From the NCBI GenBank assembly GCA_020845495.1, contig JADLFM010000023.1:1-64000 (forward strand): a stretch of DNA of 64,000 nucleotides. The letters run 5' to 3'. The stretch comes from Chloroflexota bacterium. GTDB lineage: Bacteria; Chloroflexota; UBA6077; JACCZL01. The position numbers were made by a program, and so were the translations under genes. This document shows positions 1-8,516 of this stretch, piece by piece. Below the pieces are notes generated by a model. That model saw only the letters and a program-made list of their open reading frames with translations. It was not told the DNA's origin and did not search any database. Numbering within the stretch: position 1 is the first letter of the stretch; every line of letters begins with the position of its first letter.

Positions 1-1083
1 CCGCGGCCCCAGCGACTCCACCCCGTGCCGTCGATAATCGTCCCACCGCTGCCCATCCCTGGCGCAAGCCCTTCTTTCGCTCACGCCAGCGCAACCCGCT
101 CCCCGCAACAAGCTGAGGGGCACCCCATTCGGTTCCGCAATGTGACGAACAGCCACGTGATCGACGTCGCAGCCGACCGCCATCCTCAGGACGGCTTCCA
201 CTGGAGCTACACCACCCGCAAGCAAGGCGTGAGCACCACGCGCCTCAGCGGCTGCCGGGCCTCGCTCAACGGCCGCAATGGCGTCTCGATCACCCAGGGC
301 AGCGGCAACATCGTCGACCGCTGCCGCATCGAAGGAAACAATCGCGGCGAGCTGGTCGCCGGCATCGACCTGGAGCCGGACCAGGGGCTGAGCGTCACCG
401 GCAGCAAGATCGTCGCCAATTACGTGGCGAACAACCCAAACAACGGCATTCAGGCGTACGTCGCGTACAACGGCTTCGCCACCCTCACCGACAATGCCAT
501 CTGCGACAACGCCATCACCGGCAACCGTGGCACCGGCCTCTACGACTTCAAGAGCGGCTCGAACCTCTACGTCAGCAACGCGACCGGCGGAAACGGGCAG
601 GCTGAGGTGTACCACGACACGTCGCCACGGATCGGCGGCCAGTACCGGGGTGCATGCCAGTTGCCCGATCTGCCCCCGCCGCCGGGCACAGGTCCAGCCC
701 CGGTTCCGCCGACGCAGCCCATCCCGACTCCGACCGCCCCGGCCCGCCCCTCGTGCGAGCCTCGGCCGGCCGTGTCGGTGACGGCGCAGCCGGGCGCACC
801 GGGGACGCTCGTCGCGACCATCACTGTCTCCGTCACCGGCGCGGCCCCGAACAATCAGTTACGTTCGATCCAGTTCGGGCCAACCCACAACGCCACCCTC
901 GAAGTCGGCGGCCAGTCGCGCGGGCCGGGCGGCTTCACCCTCACCCCACCGGCTGGCACCCGGCAGATCCAGGTCGTCATCCGCCGTACCACGCCCGGTC
1001 AGCCGGTGACGGCGCCGCTCACCATCACCGACGACTGCGGCTCCTGGCCAAGCTTTGTCGGCGGCGGACCGACGGCGTTCTGA
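1..1083 (+). CDS. Right-handed beta-helix repeat surface protein (5' partial)
   Basis: The frame is open back to base 1, so the true start probably lies outside the window; the first usable start inside is a GTG at 25. About 190 residues show short repeated Asn/Gly-rich strands (SNNGNxG-like turns such as 'NNPNNGIQAY' and 'CDNAITGNRGTGLY'), the pattern of pectate-lyase-like parallel beta-helices that bind or cleave polysaccharide. A Pro-rich linker (PPPPGTGPAPVPP) follows, then an Ig-like or beta-sandwich tail of about 110 residues ending at TGA 1081. No catalytic residues can be assigned, so it may be a binding or structural protein rather than a lyase. It is convergent with the GDT1 gene. 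Confidence 0.7.
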   Translation, partial: PRPQRLHPVPSIIVPPLPIPGASPSFAHASATRSPQQAEGHPIRFRNVTNSHVIDVAADRHPQDGFHWSYTTRKQGVSTTRLSGCRASLNGRNGVSITQGSGNIVDRCRIEGNNRGELVAGIDLEPDQGLSVTGSKIVANYVANNPNNGIQAYVAYNGFATLTDNAICDNAITGNRGTGLYDFKSGSNLYVSNATGGNGQAEVYHDTSPRIGGQYRGACQLPDLPPPPGTGPAPVPPTQPIPTPTAPARPSCEPRPAVSVTAQPGAPGTLVATITVSVTGAAPNNQLRSIQFGPTHNATLEVGGQSRGPGGFTLTPPAGTRQIQVVIRRTTPGQPVTAPLTITDDCGSWPSFVGGGPTAF

Positions 1084-1227
1084 GGCGAGCACACAGGTGT
1101 CCGCTGTCCAGGTCTCAGGAGAAGGCGGCGAGCCGCCGGATAGGGGCCATCCCCGCTCGGCCGTCGTCAGGGCAGAACGGCAGCCGGTACCCACCGGATG
1201 ACTGGCGGCTGACACCTGAAGACCCGC

Positions 1228-1800
1228 TCACCACACGCCTCTCAGGGTGTCCGCAAGGGTGAGCAGACCCGAGAGGATGAAGATAGCCGCCGCGGCGTAG
1301 CGAATGGTGCGCTCGGGCAGCCGTCGCCCGGCGGCCCGCCCGATCCAGATCGCCAGGCCGTCCGCGACCACCATGCCGACCGTGGAGCCGATCCAGACCG
1401 GCACGAACGCCTGCAACTGGCTGGCCAGGGTGATGGTGGCCAGCATCGTCTTGTCGCCAAGCTCGGCCAGGAAGAACGTCGCCGCCACGGTCGCGAACGC
1501 CCCGAAGCGCTTCCCGACCTCGGCGTCAGGGTCGTCTAGCGTGTCGCCCCGCAGCGTCCAGATGCCGAAGCCGACGAATGCGAGGCCCGCCGCAAGTCCG
1601 ATCCAGAAGGTCGGCAGGGCCAGCCCCAGCACCTCGCCGATGGCGACGGAGGCCAGGTGCACCAGTAAGGTCGCAGCGAAGATGCCGGCCAGCACCACGC
1701 GTGTCGGCAGCCGACAGCCGAACGCCAGTGCCATCAACTGACTCTTGTCGCCCATCTCCGCAATGAAGATGAACAGGAGTGATTGCCAGAACGCGAACAT
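1228..1800 (-). CDS. GDT1/TMEM165 (UPF0016) family cation transporter, probable Mn2+ exporter
   Basis: 190 residues, the usual length for bacterial members. It has about six hydrophobic segments and the two family signature motifs E-x-G-D-K-[ST]: EMGDKS near residue 15 and ELGDKT near residue 113, one in each half of the internal duplication. The family (yeast Gdt1, human TMEM165, bacterial MneA-type proteins) moves Mn2+ or Ca2+ against H+. The upstream leader contains a yybP-ykoY element, which independently points to manganese efflux when Mn2+ is high. The ATG at 1800 is preceded by GGGAGG. Cytoplasmic membrane. The substrate is inferred from the family and the riboswitch. Confidence 0.92.
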   Translation of the reverse strand: MFAFWQSLLFIFIAEMGDKSQLMALAFGCRLPTRVVLAGIFAATLLVHLASVAIGEVLGLALPTFWIGLAAGLAFVGFGIWTLRGDTLDDPDAEVGKRFGAFATVAATFFLAELGDKTMLATITLASQLQAFVPVWIGSTVGMVVADGLAIWIGRAAGRRLPERTIRYAAAAIFILSGLLTLADTLRGVW

Positions 1801-1843
1801 CTCGCGCCTCCCAGAAGCCGTCTGACGTCTGGGAGAAGGTCAA

Positions 1844-1896
1844 ACAAAAAAACCCTCGACCCACCCGACCTGTCGCACTCGCGTGCGGGTCGTGGG
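1844..1896 (-). terminator. Rho-independent terminator / expression platform of the Mn riboswitch
   Basis: Immediately 3' of the aptamer on the minus strand is a long GC-rich hairpin (CCCACGACC... paired with ...GGTCGGGTGGG, with an inner GCAC-GCGA-GTGC stem), then a T-rich run made by seven A residues on the plus strand (1846-1852). Its 5' arm adjoins the 3' strand of P1, so aptamer folding could compete with termination. Confidence 0.8.
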
Positions 1897-2003
1897 CCGA
1901 AGGTCTGGCTGGACTAGCCTGAGCTAGCCGGCGGGACCAGGGTCATCCCCAGTGTGTTGATCCCGGCCACGGCCACGAGGGCCGTCAGTTACTCCCCTTC
2001 GGG
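1897..2003 (-). ncRNA. yybP-ykoY family Mn2+ riboswitch aptamer
   Basis: Read on the minus strand, the leader of the GDT1 gene has a closing helix P1 CCGAAGG (1996-2002) with CCTTCGG (1897-1903). The conserved GGGGAGTAA-type L1 loop follows the 5' arm directly (1990-1998 region). The L3 sequence AGACCTTC lies at the 3' end. A GC-rich helix sits between them. Spacing of about 107 nt matches the family. yybP-ykoY aptamers sense Mn2+ and usually switch on Mn exporters. I matched the conserved loops by eye and have not run a covariance model. Confidence 0.85.
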
Positions 2004-2015
2004 ACGCTGAACCTT

Positions 2016-2044
2016 AGTCTACCCCTAAACGACACCCCACGCAA
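2016..2044 (-). promoter_or_regulatory. Sigma-70-type promoter for the riboswitch-GDT1 transcript
   Basis: Minus strand: -35 TTGCGT (2039-2044), a 17-bp spacer, and -10 TAGACT (2016-2021). The predicted transcription start near 2009 lies only a few bases before the 5' arm of riboswitch P1. Position and spacing support it; activity is inferred. Confidence 0.65.
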
Positions 2045-2252
2045 GCCTTTCCGAGGAATTTAGTCGGATTATGGCTGCGATCGGTCGGCAGAGACCGGTC
2101 TTCGCCCAGACATCTTCCCCACGGACGCCGAATTGACCCGTTCAACGGGAATTGTTGAGTGATTCGAGCGGTTATATGGTGTATCCTGCTGCCGGCGCGT
2201 GGCCAGGCTGGGTCGCGCGATGTGGAGATCCTGGTGTGGACAGGGGGCGCGG

Positions 2253-3251
2253 ATGCGGTTTTCGCTCTTCTACAACTTCGACGTCACCCCAGAGAAGGAC
2301 GTCGCCGAGCTGTATCGGGACGTCGAGGCCCAGGCGATCCTCGCCGACCGCCTTGGCTTCGACGCGATCTGGCTCGCCGAGCACCATTTCAAGGTCTACG
2401 GGCGGCTACCGGCCCCGCTTCCGTACCTGAACTGGATCGGCGCGCGGACACAGCAGATCGGCCTTGGCACCGCCGTCATCGAGGCGCCGTACTACCACCC
2501 GATCCGCCTCGCCGAAGACGCGGCCCTGCTCGACGTCATGTCGGGCGGGCGGGCGCGCCTGGGCGTCGGCTCGGGCGCGAAGATGAAGCCGGAGGAGTTC
2601 ATCAAGTTCGGGCTGCCGATGGAAGAGAAGACCGCCCGAACGCTGGAGATCCTCGAGATTTTGCATCAGGGGTTCTCCCGCGAGAGCATTCGCTTCGAGG
2701 GCGACTACTACCGCTACCAAGACGTCGAACTAAACCCCCGGCCCCTCCAGGCAGCACACGACCTGGTCTGGGTCGCCGGGAGCCGCTCGACCGTCGATCT
2801 GGCCGGCGAGCGTGGCTACGGGCTGCTGGTGCCGCGCGTCGGGGCGACGGCCGCCCACAAAGACCTGATCCGCCGCTACCGAGAGGCCGCCAACGGCCGC
2901 CCGAGCTTCGTCTCGCTGCTGCGCTTCGTCTACGTGGCCGAGACCGAGCGCGAGGCGAAGGAGCAGACCCGCCAGACGTTCACCCGCTACGCCAAGTACG
3001 ACTGCGGCGTCGAGTGGGACGGGCAGACCGAGAGTGAGGAGTACGTCGACCTCGCCGACAAGATGCATTTCGTGATCGGGACGCCCGAGCAGGTCCGCGA
3101 GCGCCTCGTGGCCTGGCAGGGCGAATATGGCTTCGACGAGATCATGTGCCAGTTGTACGCGGCGGGCATGCGCCACGAGGACTCGATGCGCTCGCTGGAG
3201 CTGCTCGGCACCGAGGTGATGCCGCATCTCCAGGCCCCCGTCACGGTGTGA
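2253..3251 (+). CDS. LLM-class (bacterial luciferase-like) flavin-dependent oxidoreductase
   Basis: 332 residues from ATG 2253, chosen because the N-terminus MRFSLFYNFD is the first beta strand of the luciferase TIM barrel and GGGGG lies just upstream; a longer frame reaches back to 2199. Family hallmarks include 'ADRLGFDAIWLAEHHF' near residue 35 and 'LGVGSGAK' near residue 108. Such enzymes use FMNH2 or F420 to oxygenate or reduce alkanesulfonates, aldehydes, N-heterocycles and similar compounds. The stop is 5 bp before the ABC permease start, so they are surely co-transcribed with an Ssu-type importer. That suggests a monooxygenase for the imported compound. The substrate is unknown; an alkanesulfonate is one possibility only. 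Confidence 0.88.
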   Translation: MRFSLFYNFDVTPEKDVAELYRDVEAQAILADRLGFDAIWLAEHHFKVYGRLPAPLPYLNWIGARTQQIGLGTAVIEAPYYHPIRLAEDAALLDVMSGGRARLGVGSGAKMKPEEFIKFGLPMEEKTARTLEILEILHQGFSRESIRFEGDYYRYQDVELNPRPLQAAHDLVWVAGSRSTVDLAGERGYGLLVPRVGATAAHKDLIRRYREAANGRPSFVSLLRFVYVAETEREAKEQTRQTFTRYAKYDCGVEWDGQTESEEYVDLADKMHFVIGTPEQVRERLVAWQGEYGFDEIMCQLYAAGMRHEDSMRSLELLGTEVMPHLQAPVTV

Positions 3252-3256
3252 GAACC

Positions 3257-4120
3257 ATGGCCATTGGAAGCTCCTCCACCCTGGTAGCACGGTCGGTCGA
3301 GACGGCCCAGAGCGGCGTGAGCGCCCGCGCCGGCCGGCTTGGGCAACTCCACGTCGGGCGGCTGGCCGCCAGCCTGACCGGCTTCATCGTGCCGCTCACC
3401 CTGCTGGTGGTCTGGTACATCGCGTCGTCGACCGGACTGCTCAAGTCGTACCTGCTGCCCTCGCCGGCGACCGTTGCCGCAACCCTCTGGGAACTGGCGC
3501 TCAACGGCACCCTCGCGAAGCACATTCAGGCAAGCGTCGCTCGTTGGATGGTCGGGTTCGTGCTCGGAGGTGGCCTCGGTTTGCTGCTCGGCTCCTGGGT
3601 CGGGCTATCGCGGGGGGCCGAGCGCCTGCTGGATACGTCGGTCCAGATGCTGCGGACGGTGCCCTTCCTGGCGATGGCCCCGCTGCTGATCATCTGGCTC
3701 GGGCTTGACGAGGCGCCGAAGATCGCGCTCGTCGGGCTGGCTGCCTTTTTTCCGCTCTACATCAACACGTTTGCCGGTATCCGCAACATCGACCGCAAGC
3801 TGATCGAGGTCGGCCAGATCTACCAGCTCTCGGGGGCCGAGATGTTGCGGCGGGTCATCATCCCGGCTGCGCTGCCGGCCGTGTTCACCGGAGTCCGCTA
3901 CGGCCTCGGGGTGGCGTGGCTCGCGCTGGTGGTCGCCGAGTTGATGGGGGCGACGCGCGGGCTCGGCTTCATGCTAGTGGAGGGCCGCGAGTTCGTGCGG
4001 ATCGACGTAATCGTCGGCGGCATCCTCCTGTTCTCGGTGGTCGGCAAGATGGTCGACCTGTTCGTCCGCCGTCTCGAAGCGCACTTCCTGCGCTGGCGCG
4101 ACACCTACGCGGGGGGCTGA
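3257..4120 (+). CDS. ABC importer permease, SsuC/TauC/NrtB type
   Basis: 287 residues from ATG 3257, 5 bp after the oxidoreductase stop; upstream in-frame codons lie inside that gene, so this start is preferred. About six membrane segments. The BPD-type cytoplasmic loop with conserved EAA-like motif ('QIYQLSGAEMLRRVIIPAALP', around residues 190-210) couples to the ATPase. Family members import sulfonates, taurine, nitrate or thiamine precursors. It lies between the LLM oxidoreductase and the ATPase (3-bp gap downstream) in one operon. Confidence 0.9.
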   Translation: MAIGSSSTLVARSVETAQSGVSARAGRLGQLHVGRLAASLTGFIVPLTLLVVWYIASSTGLLKSYLLPSPATVAATLWELALNGTLAKHIQASVARWMVGFVLGGGLGLLLGSWVGLSRGAERLLDTSVQMLRTVPFLAMAPLLIIWLGLDEAPKIALVGLAAFFPLYINTFAGIRNIDRKLIEVGQIYQLSGAEMLRRVIIPAALPAVFTGVRYGLGVAWLALVVAELMGATRGLGFMLVEGREFVRIDVIVGGILLFSVVGKMVDLFVRRLEAHFLRWRDTYAGG

Positions 4121-4123
4121 GGG

Positions 4124-4888
4124 ATGAGCATCGGTCTGACGCTCGCCCAGGTCGGCCGCGAATTCGCCGGCCCGGCCGGCCCGGTCGTCGCGCTCGAAGG
4201 GGTGAACCTGACGATCGCGCCCGGCGAGTTCGTCTCGCTGGTCGGCCCGTCCGGCTGCGGCAAGTCGACGCTCCTGCGGGCGATTGCTGGCCTCGACGGT
4301 GGGTACAGCGGTGAGATCCGCGCCGATGGGACCGTCGTTCAAGGGCCGGACACGACGCGGGGGCTGATCTTTCAAGAACCGCGCCTCTTCCCCTGGCTGA
4401 CGCTGGTGGAAAACGTCGGCTTCGGGCTGCGGACGTCGAGAAAGGCGCGAGCGGAGCGGGTCCGCGAGTTGATCGACCTCGTAGGGCTGGCCGGCTTCGA
4501 GCGAGCGTACCCGCACCAACTGTCGGGCGGTATGGCCCAGCGCGCTGCGATCGCCCGCGCGCTCGCGCCGAGCCCGGGCGTGCTGCTGCTGGACGAGCCG
4601 TTCGGTGCGCTCGATGCTTTCACCCGGATGCGCCTCCAGGACGCCCTGCAAGACATCTGGCTGGCGAATCGCACCACCGCGATCCTCGTCACCCACGACA
4701 TCGAGGAGGCGGTGGATCTCGGGCAGCGGGTGGTGGTGATGTCGCCTCGACCGGGCCGGATCCGCCGCATCGTCGAGATCGACTTGCCCTACCCGCGTGA
4801 TCGTGGCAGCGAGCGCTTCACCGCCTATCGCCGCGAGATCCTGTCCGAGTTCGACCTGAGCCACGAAGCGCTCGCCCGCGCCGTATAG
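4124..4888 (+). CDS. ABC importer ATP-binding protein, SsuB/TauB type
   Basis: 254 residues. Walker A GPSGCGKST near residue 42, Q-loop 'FQEPRLFPWLTL', ABC signature LSGGMAQR near 130, Walker B VLLLDEPFGALD near 150, and switch His in LVTHDIEEA. The 'EPRLFPWLTL' stretch is typical of the nitrate/sulfonate/taurine subfamily. It starts 3 bp after the permease. Powers uptake of the compound delivered by the lipoprotein encoded next. Confidence 0.92.
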   Translation: MSIGLTLAQVGREFAGPAGPVVALEGVNLTIAPGEFVSLVGPSGCGKSTLLRAIAGLDGGYSGEIRADGTVVQGPDTTRGLIFQEPRLFPWLTLVENVGFGLRTSRKARAERVRELIDLVGLAGFERAYPHQLSGGMAQRAAIARALAPSPGVLLLDEPFGALDAFTRMRLQDALQDIWLANRTTAILVTHDIEEAVDLGQRVVVMSPRPGRIRRIVEIDLPYPRDRGSERFTAYRREILSEFDLSHEALARAV

Positions 4889-5091
4889 GCCGGGCTTCGC
4901 TCAGCCTGCTTCTCGCCCCACGTCGTGTCGTCACGCACTCGACCCCGCCGATTGACCGACCCTTCAGGTTCACCTCACCGGCCCGTCAGGTTCACCAGCC
5001 CGTACATCTGTTGACCCCTCTACGTGCCGAACGACTTGCGCAACGGTCGACCACGTCGCCCGTGCTGCCCATCCGTGCAGGAGGTTTCCCG

Positions 5092-6216
5092 ATGACCCGT
5101 TCGCTCGAGCGCACCCTTTCGCGCCGCCAGATGCTCGGCCTCAGCCTTGGCGCGACCGTCTCGCTACTGACGGCGTGTGCGCCCTCAGCCAGCCCACCAT
5201 CCGCGCCAGCCAAGTCCGAGACGAAGCCCGCTGCGACGTCAGCAGCGGCACCGGCCGCCCAGCCTGCGGCCACGAAGCCGGCCGCCGATGCGAAGCCGGC
5301 TGCCCAGGCCGCGCCGGCCACGTCCTCCGGCAACACCCCGGCGGAGATCCGGCTCGGCTTCCAGCCCCCCTATGTGGCGATCTGGGTGATGCAACGCCAG
5401 AAACTCCTCGAGGAGGAGTTCAAGGCCAACAACGTCAAGGTCCAGTTCCAGAAGGTGCTCTCGCCGCCCCCGATGTACGAGGCGCTGACCGGCGGATCGC
5501 TCGATCTGGGCATGGGCGGACCCCCGATCCCGGCCATCGCGGCCGGCCGTCCGATGCGGATCGTCGCGCTGACCGAGCGCAGTCCCAAGACGCACGCGTT
5601 GCTTGTCAAGCCGGACGGCCCGCTCCGGGCGGTCGAAGATCTGAAGGGAAAGAAGATCGCGACGCCGCTGGGCAAGGCGTACGCCTTCCCACTGCGGGCG
5701 CTCGAGCGGGCTGGGCTGAAGGATACGGACGTCGAGATCATCACGGTCGAGAACAACGAGGGCCGCTCGGCGCTGCTGACTGGCTCGATCGACGGTTGGG
5801 CCACCTGGGATCCGTTCTACGCCAGCGTCGAGGCTGACAAGCAGGCCCGGAAGCTGGTGGATGGCGATCCGTTCTACCCGAACTACGTGACCTTGTTCGG
5901 GCGGACCGAGTTCATCGAGAAGTACCCGGAGGCCGTCGTCCGTTTCCTGAAGACGTACGGGCGGGCGCTGGCGTGGGTCAAGGCGAACCGCGACGAGGCG
6001 CTGAAGATCTTCACCGAGGAGAACCAGTACAAGCCGGAGGTCGCGAACCTGACCTGGGAGCGCCGCAACTACCTGCTCGATGCCCCGAACGACGAGTTCA
6101 TGGCCGATGTGAAGGACCAGGCCAAGATGTACGTCCGGCTGGGTGTCGCGCAGAACGAGCCGGACTGGGACACGGCCATCGACATGAAGCTGGCGAGGCA
6201 GGCGCTCGCAGGCTGA
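5092..6216 (+). CDS. SsuA/TauA-like substrate-binding lipoprotein with Tat signal
   Basis: 374 residues from ATG 5092, set by AGGAGG upstream; a longer frame from 5011 lacks a site. The N-terminus has a twin Arg (RR 11-12) followed by a hydrophobic segment and lipobox LLTAC with Cys29, so it is probably folded before export and then lipid-anchored. An Ala/Pro/Lys-rich linker (to about residue 80) precedes a type-II periplasmic binding fold ('IRLGFQPPYVAIWVM', 'GGSLDLGMGGPPIPAIAAGRPMRIVA', 'DLKGKKIATPLGKAYAF') as in aliphatic-sulfonate receptors. It lies about 200 bp after the ATPase, in the same direction, and completes the importer. Confidence 0.9.
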   Translation: MTRSLERTLSRRQMLGLSLGATVSLLTACAPSASPPSAPAKSETKPAATSAAAPAAQPAATKPAADAKPAAQAAPATSSGNTPAEIRLGFQPPYVAIWVMQRQKLLEEEFKANNVKVQFQKVLSPPPMYEALTGGSLDLGMGGPPIPAIAAGRPMRIVALTERSPKTHALLVKPDGPLRAVEDLKGKKIATPLGKAYAFPLRALERAGLKDTDVEIITVENNEGRSALLTGSIDGWATWDPFYASVEADKQARKLVDGDPFYPNYVTLFGRTEFIEKYPEAVVRFLKTYGRALAWVKANRDEALKIFTEENQYKPEVANLTWERRNYLLDAPNDEFMADVKDQAKMYVRLGVAQNEPDWDTAIDMKLARQALAG

Positions 6217-6243
6217 CGCAGTCCCCCTCCCTGCCTGGATTTT

Positions 6244-6295
6244 CCCTCACCCCCAGCCCCTCTCCCGCGTGCGGGAGAGGGGCCGGGGGTGAGGG
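6244..6295. repeat. Long palindromic intergenic repeat (REP-like)
   Basis: A near-perfect 52-bp palindrome beginning CCCTCACCCCC and ending GGGGGTGAGGG, with inner arms CCCCTCTCCCG and CGGGAGAGGGG. It lies in the gap after the SsuA-like gene. Related but degenerate copies occur at 8565-8607 and 29897-29942. It may also act as a transcription stop. Confidence 0.75.
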
Positions 6296-6480
6296 CAGCC
6301 CGGAGGTGAGGAAGATCCCCTGCGCAGTGCTAGCTACCAGCGCGACGCTGGCGGCCGGCCTCATCAGTGTTGCGCCGTGGGGCATACTATCCCGACGCGA
6401 GCATCGAGGTCCGCGTCTTCCCGGCGCCCACGGACCGACATGGTGACATGGTCGGATCTCGAAACCTGGGGGAGTGGCAC

Positions 6481-7404
6481 GTGGCAGACCAGCAGAAAGA
6501 GAAGATCGGTTTCATCGGCCTTGGCATCATGGGTCGGCCCATGAGCAAGAATCTGATCAAGGCCGGCTACGACCTTGTGGTCTACGACCTGTTCGATTCG
6601 GCGGTGGATGAGGTGATGTCGGTGGGCGCACAGGGCGCCAAGTCGCCGCGCGAGGTCGCCGAGCGTACCGACGTCGTCATCACGATGGTCCAGAACTCGC
6701 CGCAGGTGAAGCAGGCGATCCTGGGCGCAAATGGCGTCGCCGAAGGGGCCAGGGCGGGCCAACTCGTCATCGACATGAGCTCGATCGACCCGGCCGTCTC
6801 GCGCGAGGTCGGAGCTGACCTGGCCAAGAAGAACGTGCCGTTCCTCGACGCGCCGGTGAGCGGCGGCGAGCCGAAGGCGATCGACGGCACGTTGGCGATC
6901 ATGGTCGGCGGGAGCGAGCAGGACTTCGCGCGGGCGAAGCCGATCCTCGACATCATGGGCGCCTCGGTCGTGCTCTGCGGCGACCACGGTGCCGGCAACG
7001 TCACCAAGCTGGCCAACCAGATCTGCGTGGCACTCAACATCGCGGCCCTGTCCGAGGCGCTGGTGCTGGCCGCCAAGTCGGGCGTCGATCCGGAGACGGT
7101 CTTCAAGGCGATCCGCGTCGGCCTGGCCGGCAGCACCGTGATGGACGCCAAGTCGCCGATGATCCTCGAAGGGAACTTCAAGCCGGGCTTCCGGGTCGAG
7201 CTCCACATCAAGGATCTGGCGAACGCGCTTCAGGCCGGCCACGACGTCAGCGTGCCGCTGCCGCTGACGGCGGTTGCGATGGAGATCATGCAGGCGCTGA
7301 AGGCGGATGGCAACGAGAAGCTCGACCACAGCGCGATGGTCCTCTTCTACGAGAAACTGGCGAACATCCAGGCGCGTAAGGGCATCCAGACCGCGAGCAA
7401 GTAG
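6481..7404 (+). CDS. 3-hydroxyisobutyrate dehydrogenase / tartronate semialdehyde reductase family oxidoreductase
   Basis: 307 residues from GTG 6481, preferred because GGGGGAG lies just upstream and the family begins at the NAD(P)-binding strand (KIGFIGLGIMGRPM, residues 8-21). It has the substrate motif DAPVSGGEPKAIDGTLAIMVGG near 125, and the catalytic Lys in GNVTKLANQ near 175 that protonates or deprotonates the beta-hydroxyacid. Length and motifs are typical. It oxidises 3-hydroxyacids or reduces semialdehydes; the exact substrate cannot be read. It follows the importer cluster after 264 bp and may have its own promoter. Confidence 0.9.
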   Translation: MADQQKEKIGFIGLGIMGRPMSKNLIKAGYDLVVYDLFDSAVDEVMSVGAQGAKSPREVAERTDVVITMVQNSPQVKQAILGANGVAEGARAGQLVIDMSSIDPAVSREVGADLAKKNVPFLDAPVSGGEPKAIDGTLAIMVGGSEQDFARAKPILDIMGASVVLCGDHGAGNVTKLANQICVALNIAALSEALVLAAKSGVDPETVFKAIRVGLAGSTVMDAKSPMILEGNFKPGFRVELHIKDLANALQAGHDVSVPLPLTAVAMEIMQALKADGNEKLDHSAMVLFYEKLANIQARKGIQTASK

Positions 7405-7432
7405 TCACGCCACTGCGCGGGACACGTCGTGG

Positions 7433-7453
7433 AGGGGCCCTTCGGGGGCCCCT
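7433..7453. terminator. GC hairpin after the 3-hydroxyacid dehydrogenase
   Basis: GGGGCCC and GGGCCCC arms around a TTCGG-type loop, 29 bp after the dehydrogenase stop and 34 bp before the next start. There is no T run, so it is a probable but weak terminator. Confidence 0.5.
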
Positions 7454-7486
7454 TCGTCGTCCCCTCGGTGGCGATGTGGAAGACAT

Positions 7487-8005
7487 ATGATCTATCTCGC
7501 CGGGTATATCGCCACCATCGTCGCCGCGAACTGGGCGGTTGCGACCTTCGGGCTGGTGCCGGTTGGGTTCGGCCTGCTCGGTCCGGCCGGAGTGTACTTT
7601 GCCGGCCTCGCCTTCACCCTGCGCGATCTGCTCCAGGATCGTCTCGGGCGTCGTTGGACGGTCGGCGCGATCGCCCTGGGTGCGGCCGTCTCCGCAGTCG
7701 TGTCCCCGTCGCTGGCGGTGGCAAGCGGTGTGGCGTTCCTGTTCAGCGAACTCGCCGACTTCGCGGTTTACACGCCGTTGCGTGAGCGGCACTGGATCGG
7801 CGCGGTCCTGGCCTCAAATATCGTGGGGCTGGTGATCGACAGCGTCCTGTTTCTGTCGCTTGCGTTCGGGTCGCTCGAGTTCTTGTCCGGCCAGATCGTG
7901 GGCAAGGCCTGGATGACGCTGCTAGCCATCGCGGTGCTCTGGGCCGGGCGGCGGTACCTGGCGCCTGCAATGCTCGAGCCGGCAGCCTCTGACACGAACG
8001 GGTAG
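7487..8005 (+). CDS. VUT family (YhhQ-like, DUF165) queuosine-precursor transporter
   Basis: 172 residues from ATG 7487. About five or six hydrophobic helices, with the family motifs 'AGVYFAGLAFTLRDLLQDRLGRRW' (residues 38-60; acidic and basic residues after TM2) and 'SELADFAVYTPLRERHW'. E. coli YhhQ imports preQ0/preQ1, the deazaguanine precursors of queuosine. Directly downstream (115 bp) and co-oriented is queF, the next enzyme after preQ0, which strengthens the transporter call. The exact substrate is inferred. Slightly shorter than YhhQ (about 220 residues). Confidence 0.82.
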   Translation: MIYLAGYIATIVAANWAVATFGLVPVGFGLLGPAGVYFAGLAFTLRDLLQDRLGRRWTVGAIALGAAVSAVVSPSLAVASGVAFLFSELADFAVYTPLRERHWIGAVLASNIVGLVIDSVLFLSLAFGSLEFLSGQIVGKAWMTLLAIAVLWAGRRYLAPAMLEPAASDTNG

Positions 8006-8120
8006 GTGTCGATAGGCCAGGTGCGGCGGCAACCCCTGGATGGGGGCCAGATGCCGTCCCAGATGCGACAATGACGCAGTCGAAGCTGGCTGTTGAGTCT
8101 GGGAGAGGCAGGGGGGATCG

Positions 8121-8516
8121 GTGACGTACGAGAACCTGCGCGCGCTTGGGCGGAAGGTGCGGGAGTTCCAGGGGCTCGATACGTTCCCCTGTCCAGTCGG
8201 ATTGGCCGAAGTGGTGATGACCGGCGACGAGGTGACCGCGCTCTGCCCCGTCACGGGCCAGCCGGATTGGTACACGGTTACGATCCGCTACGTCCCGCGC
8301 GAGCGTTGCATCGAGTCGAAGTCGCTGAAGCTCTACTTCCAGACGTACCGCAATGCCGGTGTCTTCTGCGAGGCTCTGGCCGCGCAGATCGCGGACGAGG
8401 TGCTCCGGGTCGTCGAGCCAGCGTCGGTCGAGGTGAGCGTCCACCAGAAACCACGCGGCGGTATCTCGATCGATGCGACCGCCCGCCGCACCATGAGTGC
8501 TAACTCGCCGGGCTGA
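8121..8516 (+). CDS. queF: NADPH-dependent preQ0 reductase (7-cyano-7-deazaguanine reductase)
   Basis: 131 residues, the short (type I, YkvM-like) form. Nucleophile Cys42 in ALCPVTGQPDW forms the thioimide with preQ0, Asp49 is the conserved acid, and the diagnostic QueF motif ESKSLKL spans 65-71. It reduces preQ0 to preQ1 for tRNA queuosine. The start is GTG 8121 behind GGGGGG. It forms a probable two-gene unit with the preQ0 transporter-like gene upstream. No queC, queD or queE is in the window, so the pair may serve salvage of imported preQ0. Confidence 0.93.
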   Translation: MTYENLRALGRKVREFQGLDTFPCPVGLAEVVMTGDEVTALCPVTGQPDWYTVTIRYVPRERCIESKSLKLYFQTYRNAGVFCEALAAQIADEVLRVVEPASVEVSVHQKPRGGISIDATARRTMSANSPG

